Shown here in pieces: positions 54,119 through 64,000 of a DNA stretch of 64,000 nucleotides (its first letter is position 1; each line of letters opens with the position of its first letter). Source of the stretch: Platanthera guangdongensis (Eukaryota; Streptophyta; Magnoliopsida; Asparagales; Orchidaceae); assembly GCA_039583875.1 (NCBI GenBank), contig CM077160.1, positions 109,755,530-109,819,529 on the forward strand, given 5' to 3'. The notes below the pieces were generated by a model. The model did not search any database. It was not told where the DNA came from and saw only the letters and a list, made by a program, of their open reading frames with translations. A program made the translations under genes and the position numbers.

Positions 54119-54188
54119 GTAGCTTAACTCTTTGTAGATCTGTTCAAGTTGTTAAACTCTTTTTGAACAACCTCCCTCTAATATCACT

Positions 54189-57100
54189 TGTAAGTCATAG
54201 GATGCCACTACTCACCTAGGGGGGGGGGGGGGGGGGTGAATATGTGTTTGGAATTTTTTGAAATTGTTTGCGAAACTTAAAATTAATGTTCAGAACCAAT
54301 CAATCATAACCCAAGCACACATCAATATATAGTGGTTCCCCGATTTGAATACGCTCACTTTCCCCCTTCGTTTATCTAGCAGTGAGGTAGCCTCGACAAA
54401 CTCCACCAATAACTCAGATCCGCAGATCCTATAACTTAGGGACTGTGTCTCCTACCTTAGATTCACAGAAGATCATACCTTATATTCCACATCCAGAATC
54501 CTATAATTCAGATTCACTCCAGAACCCTACAGCTCAAATCTCCGGCAAGGGATCCCACAACTGAGATCCACAAAGGATCCTACAGCTCAAATCTCAACGT
54601 GATCCTAAAGTTGATTATATTTTTACAAATGAAAACTTTCTATAGACTCTGGTAGATATATCTTGATTGCATAAGAGCCTTCTTGAAGCTTTGATGTTGA
54701 ATAACTTCTTCTTGATCTTTAGTCTGAGAAATATTGATTTCTTCAATGTAAAAGGCACATCACTACTGAAGATCCTTCCCTTACTTTTGAAAGATGAATC
54801 TGATTCAGTATGAGCAACGATGATTCAATTTTTTCGGAGAATCGAAGATGTGTTCTTCTAAAAGTATTCTCCAACTTCAAGCTTTCTGAAGGTTGCGACG
54901 AAAAGGATCTTCTTGATTTATTGATTGATTTGTGATATGTTTCTTGATTCTATTCTCGTTCTTGTTCTTATTCTCATTAGGGTTATAGTTCTCGTCTTTT
55001 TCTATTTATAGGATCGAGGCGTAATAGTTATTTCTCGGACTCTAGCTGTCAAAAATCTTTTTCCATAAAGGACAGATCTGATTGACTCTTTCCGCGGAGA
55101 CATTAAATGCAATAAGAAAAATTTCCGCGCAATTTGAATTTTCGCCTTTTCTTGAAAATTTGACTTGATAAGCTTTTTAAGTCGAATTGCTCTTGTCAAG
55201 CTGAAATGAACTTGTTCAGTTGAATTCCTCCTTCAAATCTCCATCTGGTCGAATCTTCAAAATCTGGTCAAATTCTCTTATCATCCAGTCGAATAACTTC
55301 TTCAAAATTTTTCTACTTGAATTTGATTGGCATTTAGTCGAATTGTTTCTTCTTCTAGTCGAACTGAGAGCATCTGATCGAATTCTTTTTTTAACTCCTT
55401 TCAGTCAAAATTGGACTTAGAGTAATTCTTCTTCTCATAGTTAAGCTGAAATACTGAATCCATAGTTAGCTTATCACTTCTTCTTTCAGCTCGATTCGCC
55501 TTGACATATATCCACAAATACTTTGAAGATAATTCGAACCTTCTCAAACTTTGTATTTCTCGAACATCAACAAGAGTCGACGTGATGATTTAGCATGCCC
55601 GACTTGATCTCTGCCCAAATTTGCACTTAAGCTGATTTTGAACTTCACGAAACTTCCACATGAATCGACTTCAACTTTTTTGAATGAGTGACTTGATTTT
55701 CTAGTCGATTCCATACTTTGTCAATTCACTGAGAATATCACACGAGTTTTATAACATATGATCATTCAGTTTGACTGTTTAGTTGAATTAGTGTCTGACA
55801 AGAATTCTAACGCTTTGATGATAAATATGATTCGACTTGATCGTTTTAATTGATCAACTATATCGTCTAATCGATCGACTTGAAATTCGGTCGAATTTTG
55901 ATTTAACCGAATATTAATATTTTGAGATTGTTTCCTTTGCACATCCTGATAATTCTTGAACTTAGTTGAATGATGTTTTTTTAAGCAAGTAACAAGTCGA
56001 ATCTATTTTAGAACTTAGGTTGACATAGTGTCTTGCACAATAAGTGATTACATTGACAATACTATGTTTGATGACACCAAGTCTAGCCATATACTGAGCT
56101 TGTAATATCATGTACCTATCCACATCACAAGAAGAATACACATTCATCAAATACATGTGTGATCATCTATATTGTGTCGACTTCTTCAAATCAGAAATAT
56201 TGTGTGTAGAGCTGTCACTTAAAACCGAAAACCGTAAACCGAACCGGAATCGAACTGGAACCGCAAAGAACTAGACCGAACCGTTTGCAAATTATTCGGG
56301 TTCTGGTTTGAATTTTGGAACCGTGAACAACTTTGGTTTGGGTGTGGTTCTTACATTTTATTATCCGGACTGGAACCGGAACCGGAACCGTAGCATACAA
56401 GTCTCAAGCGGTTTCAAGATTTTTGGACCCGATCCGAACCGGACCGAAGTAGAACCGAACCGCAACCCGTTTATTATTATTAATTTATTATAATATTGTT
56501 ATAATTTTATAATCTATCTATAATATTTATGTTAGAAAAATTAAGGTGTGTCGCTACGCAATTGTATTATCAAAAATTTAGGATAATTACAAAACGCTGA
56601 ATGTAGTGATGACGGATGAAAGATCGTCTTATTTAAAATATAATAATCTCCATTGGAGTAATATGTAAGATTAACTTTTCTACTTAGTCAAATTAATTTA
56701 AGAACACACAAATGAAATAGAGCTCGAATAAACGGTAACTGAAGTGCCGAAAATTTATACTGTCGTTTGTTCTAAGCTCACACTTCGTGATAGCGGATGT
56801 TCGCAACAGTTGACATGTATTTTCTTTATGAACCCTGCGGGGCTAGCGTATCCCGTTAGCATACAAAATTATATGTTGTTTAGATTACTACAACAAGATA
56901 TAATTAATATAATGTATGCATATAAAATAATCTCTCCACCCGAGTCGGTAATTTATGAATATGCTAGTAAAACTTTTGATCAAACATTAATAGTTGCAAT
57001 TTAATGAATGATAGTATTCAGAACTTGCACACCCTTAGGAATCTATTACCAAAAACTAAATAACAGTGAACATAATGTCCGGATTTCGGATTATTGTGAT

Positions 57101-57628
57101 CTGTAGTTTTCTGCTACTGTGTATGTATATCCATATCAATTCAAAGACTAGATTTTGGTCAAAAATTGAAGACTTGTATAGGTATAGGTGTGCATACCTT
57201 TTCATGGTCAAAAACCTCCAATGATGAAAAGGCGACATATACAAGCCCACCGATTATGGAAGAGATCGTTGAACAGTGTGCAACTTAATTATTTCTATTT
57301 TGAAGGCGTTTTGAGTTTTTTGCAGACCGCTTTTTTTTCATTCTGTCAAATTTGGTTTTAGTTGGAACCGATTGGAACCGGACCGAACCGCAAAGAACCG
57401 GACCGAACCGTTAGTGACCGGTTTGGTTTTGGTTCTCGTTAAATCAGAACCAGAACCGTTGACACGACAGTTCCAAAAATTATGATGGAACCAGAACTAG
57501 AACCGGAACCGATCAAACCATATAAGGTTTTGGTTCTAACTTGAAGAACCGTTACCTTAGCGGTTCGGTTCATGGTTTTAGTAGAACCGGAACCGTGACA
57601 GCTCTAATTGTGTGTACTGTTACCAACA
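54189..57628 (-). repeat. 5' LTR of SIRE-3 (interrupted by hAT-1)
   Basis: The left edge is TGTAAGTCATAG. The right edge TTACCAACA lies beyond the hAT. Without the hAT and one TSD copy it is about 2.03 kb, matching the 3' LTR. An 18-base G run lies at 54219-54236. Confidence 0.85.
56207..57606. mobile_element. hAT-1: non-autonomous hAT element, 8-bp TSD ATTGTGTG
   Basis: The termini TAGAGCTGTCAC and GTGACAGCTCTA are inverted repeats. A perfect 8-bp target duplication ATTGTGTG lies at 56199-56206 and 57607-57614. Both subterminal regions are dense in AACCGGAACCG words, typical hAT transposase-binding repeats. The 1400-bp interior has one 86-codon frame (56744-57004) without transposase motifs, so it is non-autonomous. 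It is inserted about 14 bp from the outer end of the SIRE-3 LTR. Confidence 0.95.
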
Positions 57629-57633
57629 AATAT

Positions 57634-58340
57634 ACATATTTTTCAATCATGTACACAAAAGAGCTCCTCTTGGCGAGCCCTACAACAATCTTACATGGGA
57701 ATTGCCTGCATGCCCCACCCCAAAGTTGTCACAACCCGTGTATCCCCACCCCTAAGTATTCACATGGGTTTTGCCTGTGCACCCCACGCCCAAAGTAGTC
57801 ATGTAGGACTGAGGCCATGCACTCCCAAAACTTTCACAAATGAGAGAAACTAGCATGCTTGGCAAAATTACTTTCACGAATGAGAGAAACTGGCATGCTT
57901 TGCGAAATTTGTGGAACCGGGCTCCGTTTTCAAATCTAGGTCCGCGTTAAATTTCCATGCGACACATGACAAAATCCTGTAGACAGGTAATTTGCGCAAC
58001 AAGAAATCAACATATATCTCCCAGGGCATCAAAATGATCTACCACAAAATCAAAATAGAACTCCGATGAGATCAAAAATGATCTCCCATGAGATCAAAAA
58101 TGATCTCCTATGATATCAAAATAGATTTCCCAAACATCAAAATTGATATCCCACAAAATTTTTTTACTAACCCTAGAATTTATCATCTTTCTCATGCGTT
58201 GAAAATAAAAAATTTTCAAAACAACATTACGTGTTATTCAAAAATTAAACCCGAAATCAATGCCGGGTTTCAAAAAATTTGTGTATGGTTGAGAGTAGAT
58301 ATCTAAATCTTCATTTATTATTTTAGACGATTGTTAATCG
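57634..58340. repeat. Stretch without a gene; 40-bp and ~25-bp tandem repeats
   Basis: A 40-bp unit starting CTTTCACAAATGAGAGAAAC is duplicated at 57831-57870 and 57871-57910. At 58030-58145 a ~25-bp unit with ATCAAAAATGATCTCC repeats about four times. No gene is recognised. Confidence 0.75.
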
Positions 58341-58744
58341 CAACCCGTAATTGGCTAGTCGCACCCCAAAATCTCACAATTTTTCGCGCATTTTCGAAAT
58401 ACGCCTTGTACATACAATTTCAGGAAATGTGTTCAACATGAAAGTTGTAGATATTGACGAGATCTACAACTCGTCGATATCTACAACTTTCGTGTGGAAT
58501 ATTTTTCCTGAAATTGCATGTACAAGGCGTATTTCGAAAAGGCGCAAAACCTGAGCATATTTTCAAAATATGCCTTGTACATGCATTTTTAGAAAAAGTG
58601 ATCACCATGAAAGTTGTAGATCTCGTCGATATGTACAACTTTCGTGCCGAATATTTTTCCTGAAATTACATATACAAGACGTATTTCAAAAAGACGCAAA
58701 AAATTAAGAGATTTTGAGGTGCGATTAATCAATAACGAGTTAAC
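58341..58744. mobile_element. Foldback element made of two hairpin units
   Basis: The outer arms CAACCCGTAATTGG…CGCACCCCAAAATCTC and GAGATTTTGAGGTGCG…AATAACGAGTTA are inverted repeats. Inside, two hairpins of about 150 bp follow each other (about 58385-58545 and 58555-58692). Each has arms with ATACGCCTTGTACAT and AAAGTTGTAGAT and pairs with its own complement. In the first, the centre is GACGAG-ATCTACAA-CTCGTC. No target duplication was found. It is probably a MITE, superfamily unknown. Confidence 0.75.
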
Positions 58745-58746
58745 GA

Positions 58747-59440
58747 CTTGCGGTCATAGCTGTCACGGTTCCGGTTCGGTTCCGGTTCTACTAAAACCAT
58801 GAACCGAACCATTAAGGTAACGGTTCTTCAAGTTAGAACCAAAACCTTATTTGCTTTGACCGGTTCCGGTTCTGGTTCCGGTTCCATCATAATTTTTGGA
58901 ACCGTCGTGTCAACGGTTCCGGTTACGGTTTAACAAGAACCAAAACCAAACCAGTCACTAACGGTTCGGTCCGGTTCTATGCGGTTCGGTCCGGTTCCAA
59001 TCGGTTCCAACTAAAACTAAAACTAAATTTAACAGAATGAAATAAAAGCGGTCTTCAAAAAACTCAAAACACCTTCAAAATAGAAATAATTAAGTTGCAC
59101 ACTCATCAACCGTCTCTTCCACGATCGGTGTGCTAGTAGTATGTGTCGCCTTCCTACACGTGTAGATTTGCTACGACGTCTAGTTGGCTTGTGAGCGTCT
59201 TGTCGACATGCTTCTATGTTGTTCGGTCCGGTTCAAACGAGTTACAACTAAAACAAAACCAAACTTGACGGAGTGAAATAACAGCGGTCTGCAAATAGTA
59301 AAACTCAAAACAACAACAAAATAAAAATAATTAAGTTGTGCACTACTCGTCGGTCTCTTCCACGATCTGTGGGCTAGTATCTGTCGCTTTCCTACGTGTA
59401 AAGACTTGCGCGCATCTCGCCAGCTTGCACAACCCTAATA
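58747..59440. mobile_element. hAT-2: partial hAT copy with internal duplication
   Basis: It starts TAGCTGTCACGGTTCCGG and matches the reverse complement of the right 400 bp of hAT-1 (about 57230-57606). A segment beginning GTTCGGTCCGGTTC is repeated at 58986 and 59222 together with about 190 bp that follow. The far end is not found. It lies inverted relative to that part of hAT-1. Confidence 0.75.
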
Positions 59441-59751
59441 ATCGGCTACAATTAGTTGTCTTTCATGATTACTATTTAATAGTAATTGTATACCTTCTAT
59501 ATTTTTAAAATAAAATATTTCAGAAAAATATGTAAGTAAAAGTGAAAATACATTATATAACTGTATAAAAATCAAAACTGTACTGTAAAAACTGACTTCA
59601 AACCGCACCAATGTCAAATCATACCACACGGTTTTGGTGCGGTTTTGTTCAGTCCAAAACAGACTCATTTTGATGAGATTACGGTTTGGGTTCAAACTGC
59701 ACCAGTTTCACCCATGATAGTAAGTATAAATATTATATATAGATTATAAAA
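59441..59751. other. Stretch without a recognised gene
   Basis: AT-rich, with GGTTTTGGTGCGGTTT words near 59630-59650 that may be hAT subterminal sequence of another family. No gene. Confidence 0.35.
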
Positions 59752-60133
59752 TGTTGAAGTATTAGACCGGGCGGCTTAGCGGTCTGATCCAGCGGTTTGT
59801 TGACCGAGCGGCTTAGCGGTCTGATCCAGCGGTTTGCAGACCGGGCGGTCTATCGGTCTACCTCTGCGGCCTGTTCCATCCTGCTGGAGTTGCCGAGCGG
59901 TTATCCCATCTGTCTAACCGCGCGGCCTATGCAGTCTCCTTTATTCTAGCCGCTCAGTACTGTAAATGTTTAGTCCCACATTGTTTGTATTCTCTCTTTC
60001 TTATCTCCTCCATTCTATATAAGGGAGGTCATACCTTTGTAAATGATATCTTTTTTGGATAATAAAATTTCAATTATTCAAAAGTTTATTCGCTTGTTCT
60101 CTACTTTTCGCTTCTTTTTGCTACTTTCTAACA
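59752..60133 (+). repeat. 5' LTR of Copia-4
   Basis: 382 bp, TGTTGAAGTATT…TTTCTAACA. GGCTTAGCGGTCTGATCCAG repeats at about 47-bp spacing (59773 and 59810). A TATATAAGG box is near 60017, and a GATAATAAAATTT poly(A)-type signal is near the end. Confidence 0.93.
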
Positions 60134-60145
60134 TGGTATCAGAGG
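60134..60145 (+). other. Primer binding site of Copia-4 (initiator tRNA-Met)
   Basis: TGGTATCAGAGG follows the LTR directly. Confidence 0.93.
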
Positions 60146-60431
60146 ACACGGTCATTTCCTCCTGATTCTGTGCGCTCTCTGTTGCTCGCGGCTTGTTTTC
60201 CGCGTTCTGCGACTTGATTCGCGACCTGCCTTCTCTTCTATCCGCGCGGCTTGTTTCTGTCCGCTGCCCTGTTCGCGCAGCTTGCTTCTTCTTGGTTATC
60301 TTCTCCTACTGCTCTTTGTCGCCGCGACCTGTTCACTTGTCGCCGCGCTCCTTGGTCTTTCCTGCCGCTCCGACTTCCTAGTCGTTGCGGTCTGTCTCTG
60401 TCCACGAGTGTTGTCCCTCTACTCGCGGTTC

Positions 60432-60729
60432 GCTGCTGTGATCTGCCTGACCGTGCGGGTTGTTCCTTTCTCACCCGCATCTTGGTCGCGGTCACCAGCT
60501 CTTCTCCTCTTCTCTGTTCGCTCGGCCTTTTTCAGTCCGCGCGACCTCTTCCCCGCTGTGCCTTTGACCGCTTTCTAGCAGCTGCTGTGATCTGCCTGAC
60601 CGTGCGGGCTGTACCTTTCTTACCCGCATCTTGGTCGCGGTCACCTGCTCTTCTCCTCTCTTCTGTTCGCTCGGCCTTTTCAGACCGTGCGACCTCTTCC
60701 CCGCTGTGCCTTTGCCTCTTTCTAGCCGC
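60432..60729 (+). repeat. 149-bp tandem duplication in Copia-4 leader
   Basis: GCTGCTGTGATCTGCCTGAC starts both copies, at 60432 and 60581. The copies are about 90% identical. Like the leader arrays of Copia-1 and Copia-3, it lies just upstream of gag. Confidence 0.9.
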
Positions 60730-60800
60730 TACTGTTCGCGCGACTTCTTCTGTTTTCTAACCGCTCCTGTTCGCGCGGCTTCTTCTCCTTGCCGGGTTCT

Positions 60801-63800
60801 ATGACTACCTCTGGTCTCACCACTACTCCTGCAGCTCCTTCTCCTCCTCCTCCTTCGGGCAACCTTGGCACCCTTTCCAAGCTTGTTGGCTCCAACTATC
60901 CCGATTGGAGCGTTTCTTTCACCTTTCTCCTTCGTTCTCAACGCAAGCGTCATCACCTCACCGATGACCCTCCTCCTCGCACCTCTCCTGAGTTTGATGA
61001 CTGGGATGCGAGTGATGCTCTTGTTCGCACCTGGCTGGCCAACAGCCTTTCTGATGAGTGCCTTCCCGTCATTCGCCATGATGAGACGGTCAAGGCCGCC
61101 TGGCTTCACCTCGCTGCTCTCTATTCGAAGGGGGGCCAGACGTCCCGCATTTATACTCTCTATGCGGACCTCTTCGCCCGCCCTTCCATGTCACCGGCTG
61201 CGGCCTATCAGCAGGTTCAGGCTCTTGGTGCTGAAATCCTCCAGAATCGCCCCTTCTCCGCGGACTTGGCCGACCAGCACAAACACTTCCAGGAACTCCT
61301 GGTTGTTTGTTATCTTCTTCGTCTTCCCGACTCTTATGATATGATCCGCCAGCAGATCTTGGGTGAGGCGGAATCTCCTACTTTGGATGCCACCGCGGCT
61401 CGCATTGCCGCCGTTACTTCGCTCCTCCAGCGGCCTCTGTTGGCCTCCCCCCCTTCCCATGACTTCTTTGCTCACCAAGCTCAGCGGGGGGGCCCTAGTG
61501 GCCGTGGCTCCTCTGGCGGCCGGAGTTCCTCCCGGTTCCTCTGCTCTCACTGTGGTCGTACTGGCCATACTGTTGACCGCTGCTGGCAGAAACATCCTCA
61601 TCTTCGCCCTTCCGGTGATGCTCCTTCGGCCTCCGCCTCTTCTAGGCCGTCTGCCTCTGTGGCCACGACGTCAGGTAGTGCCCACGTCGTTACCCAAGGT
61701 AAATGGCTGATTGACTCCGGTGCCACCAATCATATGACGGGCAACCCTCATTGCTTCTCCCGTCTTGAGACCCATGACCGCTTACCTCCAGTTCGTATGG
61801 CGGATGGTTCCCCGTCCCCGGTTCATGGGACGGGCATGGTTCAACTCACTCCATCGCTTTGCTTGGAGGATACCCTCTATGTCCCGAAGTTCCCGTGCAA
61901 TTTGTTATCAGTTACTACTTTATGCCGGCAACTTCAGTGCTCCGTTTTATTCACTCCCACTACTTGTTCTTTTCAGGACCCGAGGACCCAGCGGACGATT
62001 GCTACTGGGACTGAGAGCGGCGGCCTCTACTTCCTCGACGATGTTTCCGCTCTTTCCGCCTACTCCTCCTCCACCGATCTCCTTCAGTGGCATCTTCGTC
62101 TTGGACATCCTCCTCCTCGGCTTATTCGTCAGCTTCTGCCCCACTTACCTCCTACCAGTTCTCCGCTCAACTGTGATGCGTGTCAGCTTGGCAAACATCA
62201 TCGCTCCTCCTTCCCTCCGAAGCAAGGCCGTGGCTCCTCTCGCATTTTTGATCTTATTCATTCTGATGTATGGGGTCCTGCTCCTACCCTCACAGTTGGT
62301 CGGGGCAGTTCCTATTTTGTTACTTTTATCGATGATTTTACTCGATGTACCTGGGTGTATCTATTAAAAGATCGCTCTGAACTATTTTCTGTTTGACAAT
62401 CTTTTTACTTTATGATTAAGACTCAATTTGCTATTTTTATTAAAGTCTTACGTTCTGATAATGCCAAGGAGTATCTGACTCATGAGTTCTCCGCGTTCTT
62501 TCACAAACATGGCCTCCTTCATCAAACGACTTGTGTTTACACCTCCCAACAGAATGTGGTGGCGGAGCGTAAAAACCGTCACCTGCTTGATGTTGCGCGT
62601 ACTCTCATGACGCAGATGCACGTCCCTCGCTCCTACTGGGGCTACGCTGTGCTGCTCGCTTGCTATCTCATCAATCGCCTTCCCTCCACGGTCCTCCACG
62701 GCCAGACTCCCTTCTCCCTTCTTTACCCCCACCAGGAACCTTTTCCTCTTCCTCTCCGTGTCTTTGGCTGTACGGCCTTTGTTCACGCTCCCTCCGCCAC
62801 CCGCGACAAGCTTTCCCCCCGTTCCACCAAGTGTGTCTTTTTGGGGTACTCTACCACTCAAAAAGGCTATTGCTGCTTTGACCCCCTTCTCCGCAAGCAG
62901 TTTGTCTCCGCCGATGTGACTTTTTTCGAAAATGCTTCCTATTTCTCTCCTTCCTCTTCTCTTCCTTCTCTTCCTTCTGATATCTCCGTTCCTTCCACAC
63001 CTCTCCACGTTTTCCCACCTTCGTCTCCTGCTCCACCCACTCCTTCCCAGTCCGTCGCCCCACCCACCCCTCCACCCTCCTCTCCGCTGCCGTCTCTCTC
63101 TAGTCCCGGGCCAGCCTTCTCCGCCACGGACGCTCCGGTCGCTGACGCTCCCGTCGCCGACGCTCCCGTTGACCTGAATGTTCCCATTGCCCTTCGCAAA
63201 GGGGTGCGGGCGTGTACTCAACACCCGCTCACGGCTGTTGTTTCTTATGATCAGCTTTCTCCTTCTCGCAGGTGTTTTGCCTTGGCTATCTCTGCTACTT
63301 CTACTCCCCGTACCTACCAGGAGGCTCTCGCTCTCCCTCATTGGAAGTCTGCCATGGATGAGGAGATGGCTACTCTTACTGAACGGGGTACCTGGACCCT
63401 GGTTCCTCCTCCCGTGGGCACTGATGTGGTTGGCTGTCGCTGGGTATTCGTTGTGAAGTTTCGCCCCGACGGCACTGTGGATCGCTACAAAGCCCGGCTG
63501 GTGGCCAAGGGCTTTACTCAGACTTATGACGTTGATTACTTTGATACCTTCTCTCCGGTTGCTCGCCTCAGCACCATCCGGGTTCTCTTTTCTGTGGCTG
63601 TTAACCGGGCTTGGGCTATTTCCCAGCTTGATGTGAAGAATGCCTTTCTCTATGGCGATCTTCAGGAGGACGTCTATATGGAGCAACCTCCTGGGTATGT
63701 TGCTCAGGGGGAGACACGTGTCTGTCATTTGAAGAAGACCATTTATGGCCTAAAGCAGAGCCCTCGGGCATGGTTCGAAAAATTCAGTGGTATTGTGGCT

Positions 63801-64000
63801 ACCATCGGCTTTCAAAGGAGTTCGGCCGATCACTCCTTATTCATTCGCAAAACGGCCTCGGGACTGGTGGTTTTGGCCGTATATGTGGATGATATTCTCC
63901 TTACTGGCGATGACCGAGATGGGGTGGACTTGACGAAGAAGCACCTCCGTCAGCACTTGATCACGAAGGATATGGGCTCCCCAAAATACTTTTTGGGGAT
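60801..64000 (+). pseudogene. Copia-4 gag-pol, one in-frame stop, 3' end outside window
   Basis: From ATG 60801: gag (SDALVRTWLANSLSDECLPV), zinc knuckle CSHCGRTGHTVDRC (about 61544-61585), protease LIDSGATNHMT (about 61707), integrase zinc motif (WHLRLGHPPP…CDACQLGKHH, 62090-62205), first core Asp (LIHSDVWGP) and a TGA stop at 62394-62396. The same frame then stays open to the window edge: SDNAKEY with the second Asp, AERKNRH with the Glu, reverse transcriptase WVFVVKFRPDGTVDRYKARL and YVDD at 63882-63893. QQNVVAERK has Val where Gly is usual. The stop would truncate the product inside integrase. A sequencing error or readthrough would leave it functional. Confidence 0.92.

Larger units (their letters stand above)
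49140..57628 (-). mobile_element. SIRE-3: gag-only SIRE-like element with nested hAT
   Basis: Minus strand: 5' LTR 54189-57628 (carrying a hAT element), a degenerate primer site (ATATCACT in the place of GATACCA, 54181-54188), about 3.0 kb of interior with gag but no recognisable pol, and 3' LTR 49140-51157. The flanks GATAT (49135-49139) and AATAT (57629-57633) match at 4 of 5 bases. The two LTRs are roughly 85% identical by eye, so the insertion is old. It would have depended on an autonomous SIRE for movement. Confidence 0.87.
59752..64000 (+). mobile_element. Copia-4: Ty1/Copia element running off the right edge
   Basis: 5' LTR 59752-60133, primer site TGGTATCAGAGG (60134-60145), a leader with a 149-bp duplication, and gag-pol from 60801. 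The RNase H end, 3' LTR and target duplication lie beyond the window. It is related to Copia-2 in gag and pol. Only one stop codon is seen in about 3.2 kb, so the insertion is recent or the element was active recently. Confidence 0.93.

Noticed and set aside
56744..57004. 86-codon frame inside hAT-1 as a transposase remnant
   Set aside because: No hAT dimerisation motif or catalytic residues recognised; length is within chance for AT-rich DNA.
60789..60800. Four extra N-terminal codons before the Copia-4 ATG
   Set aside because: They begin with TTG; the ATG at 60801 is the sensible eukaryotic start.
62448..63728. 426-codon minus-strand frame
   Set aside because: Antisense of Copia-4 integrase and reverse transcriptase; the plus frame has all catalytic motifs.

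Overview
The window is plant nuclear DNA, most likely from a flowering plant. It is a nest of transposable elements with very little host coding sequence. The evidence is Ty1/Copia elements primed from initiator tRNA-Met (TGGTATCAGAG sites), Tat-like Ty3/Gypsy remnants, SIRE-like Copia elements with 1.4-2.0 kb LTRs, hAT, Harbinger-like and Mutator-like MITEs, a FAR1/FRS-like fragment, a DUF1985/Ulp1-like fragment and one pentatricopeptide repeat (PPR) gene. I cannot name the species.

Layout. 1-3293: SIRE-like Copia (SIRE-1, minus strand, left end outside the window) next to a Tat-type Gypsy integrase (3294-4215) and a 78-bp tandem array (4304-4960). 5583-7785: cluster of DNA transposons, with a hAT remnant, two Harbinger-like MITE families, a ~461-bp segment present three times in tandem, and a Mutator-like MITE with a 9-bp target site duplication (TSD). 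8990-9780: decayed FAR1/FRS-like gene. 9977-11947: solo LTR with TSD ACTCG. 13097-17642: minus-strand DUF1985/Ulp1-like gene remnant, interrupted by a gag-only LTR element (14259-16701) that carries an extra inverted LTR. 18537-23914: decayed minus-strand Copia-3. 23997-24419: two adjacent MITEs. 26547-31874: Copia-1, structurally complete, with an intact 1369-residue gag-pol, LTRs differing at one base and TSD AATTG. 33827-34906: PPR gene, the one convincing host gene. 35335-36262: Tat-like Gypsy reverse transcriptase fragment. 36266-39866: truncated SIRE-2 (minus). 39867-46784: decayed Copia-2 (plus), with a solo LTR in its leader. 46785-48564: 3' end of SIRE-4 (plus). 49140-57628: SIRE-3 (minus), gag-only, with a hAT element near the end of one LTR. 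58341-58744: foldback element. 58747-59440: second hAT copy. 59752-64000: Copia-4 (plus), intact to the window edge except for one stop codon.

Relative ages can be read from the nesting. Copia-1 is the youngest datable insertion and Copia-4 also looks recent. Copia-3, Copia-2 and the SIRE elements are older. No RNA gene, CRISPR array or microbial-type operon was seen. Unusual structures are the gag-only element with an inverted terminal LTR, the microhomology-bounded triplication with an internal empty site, LTR arrays of short TCGA-centred motifs that differ between related elements, and tandem repeats in the leaders of three Copia elements.
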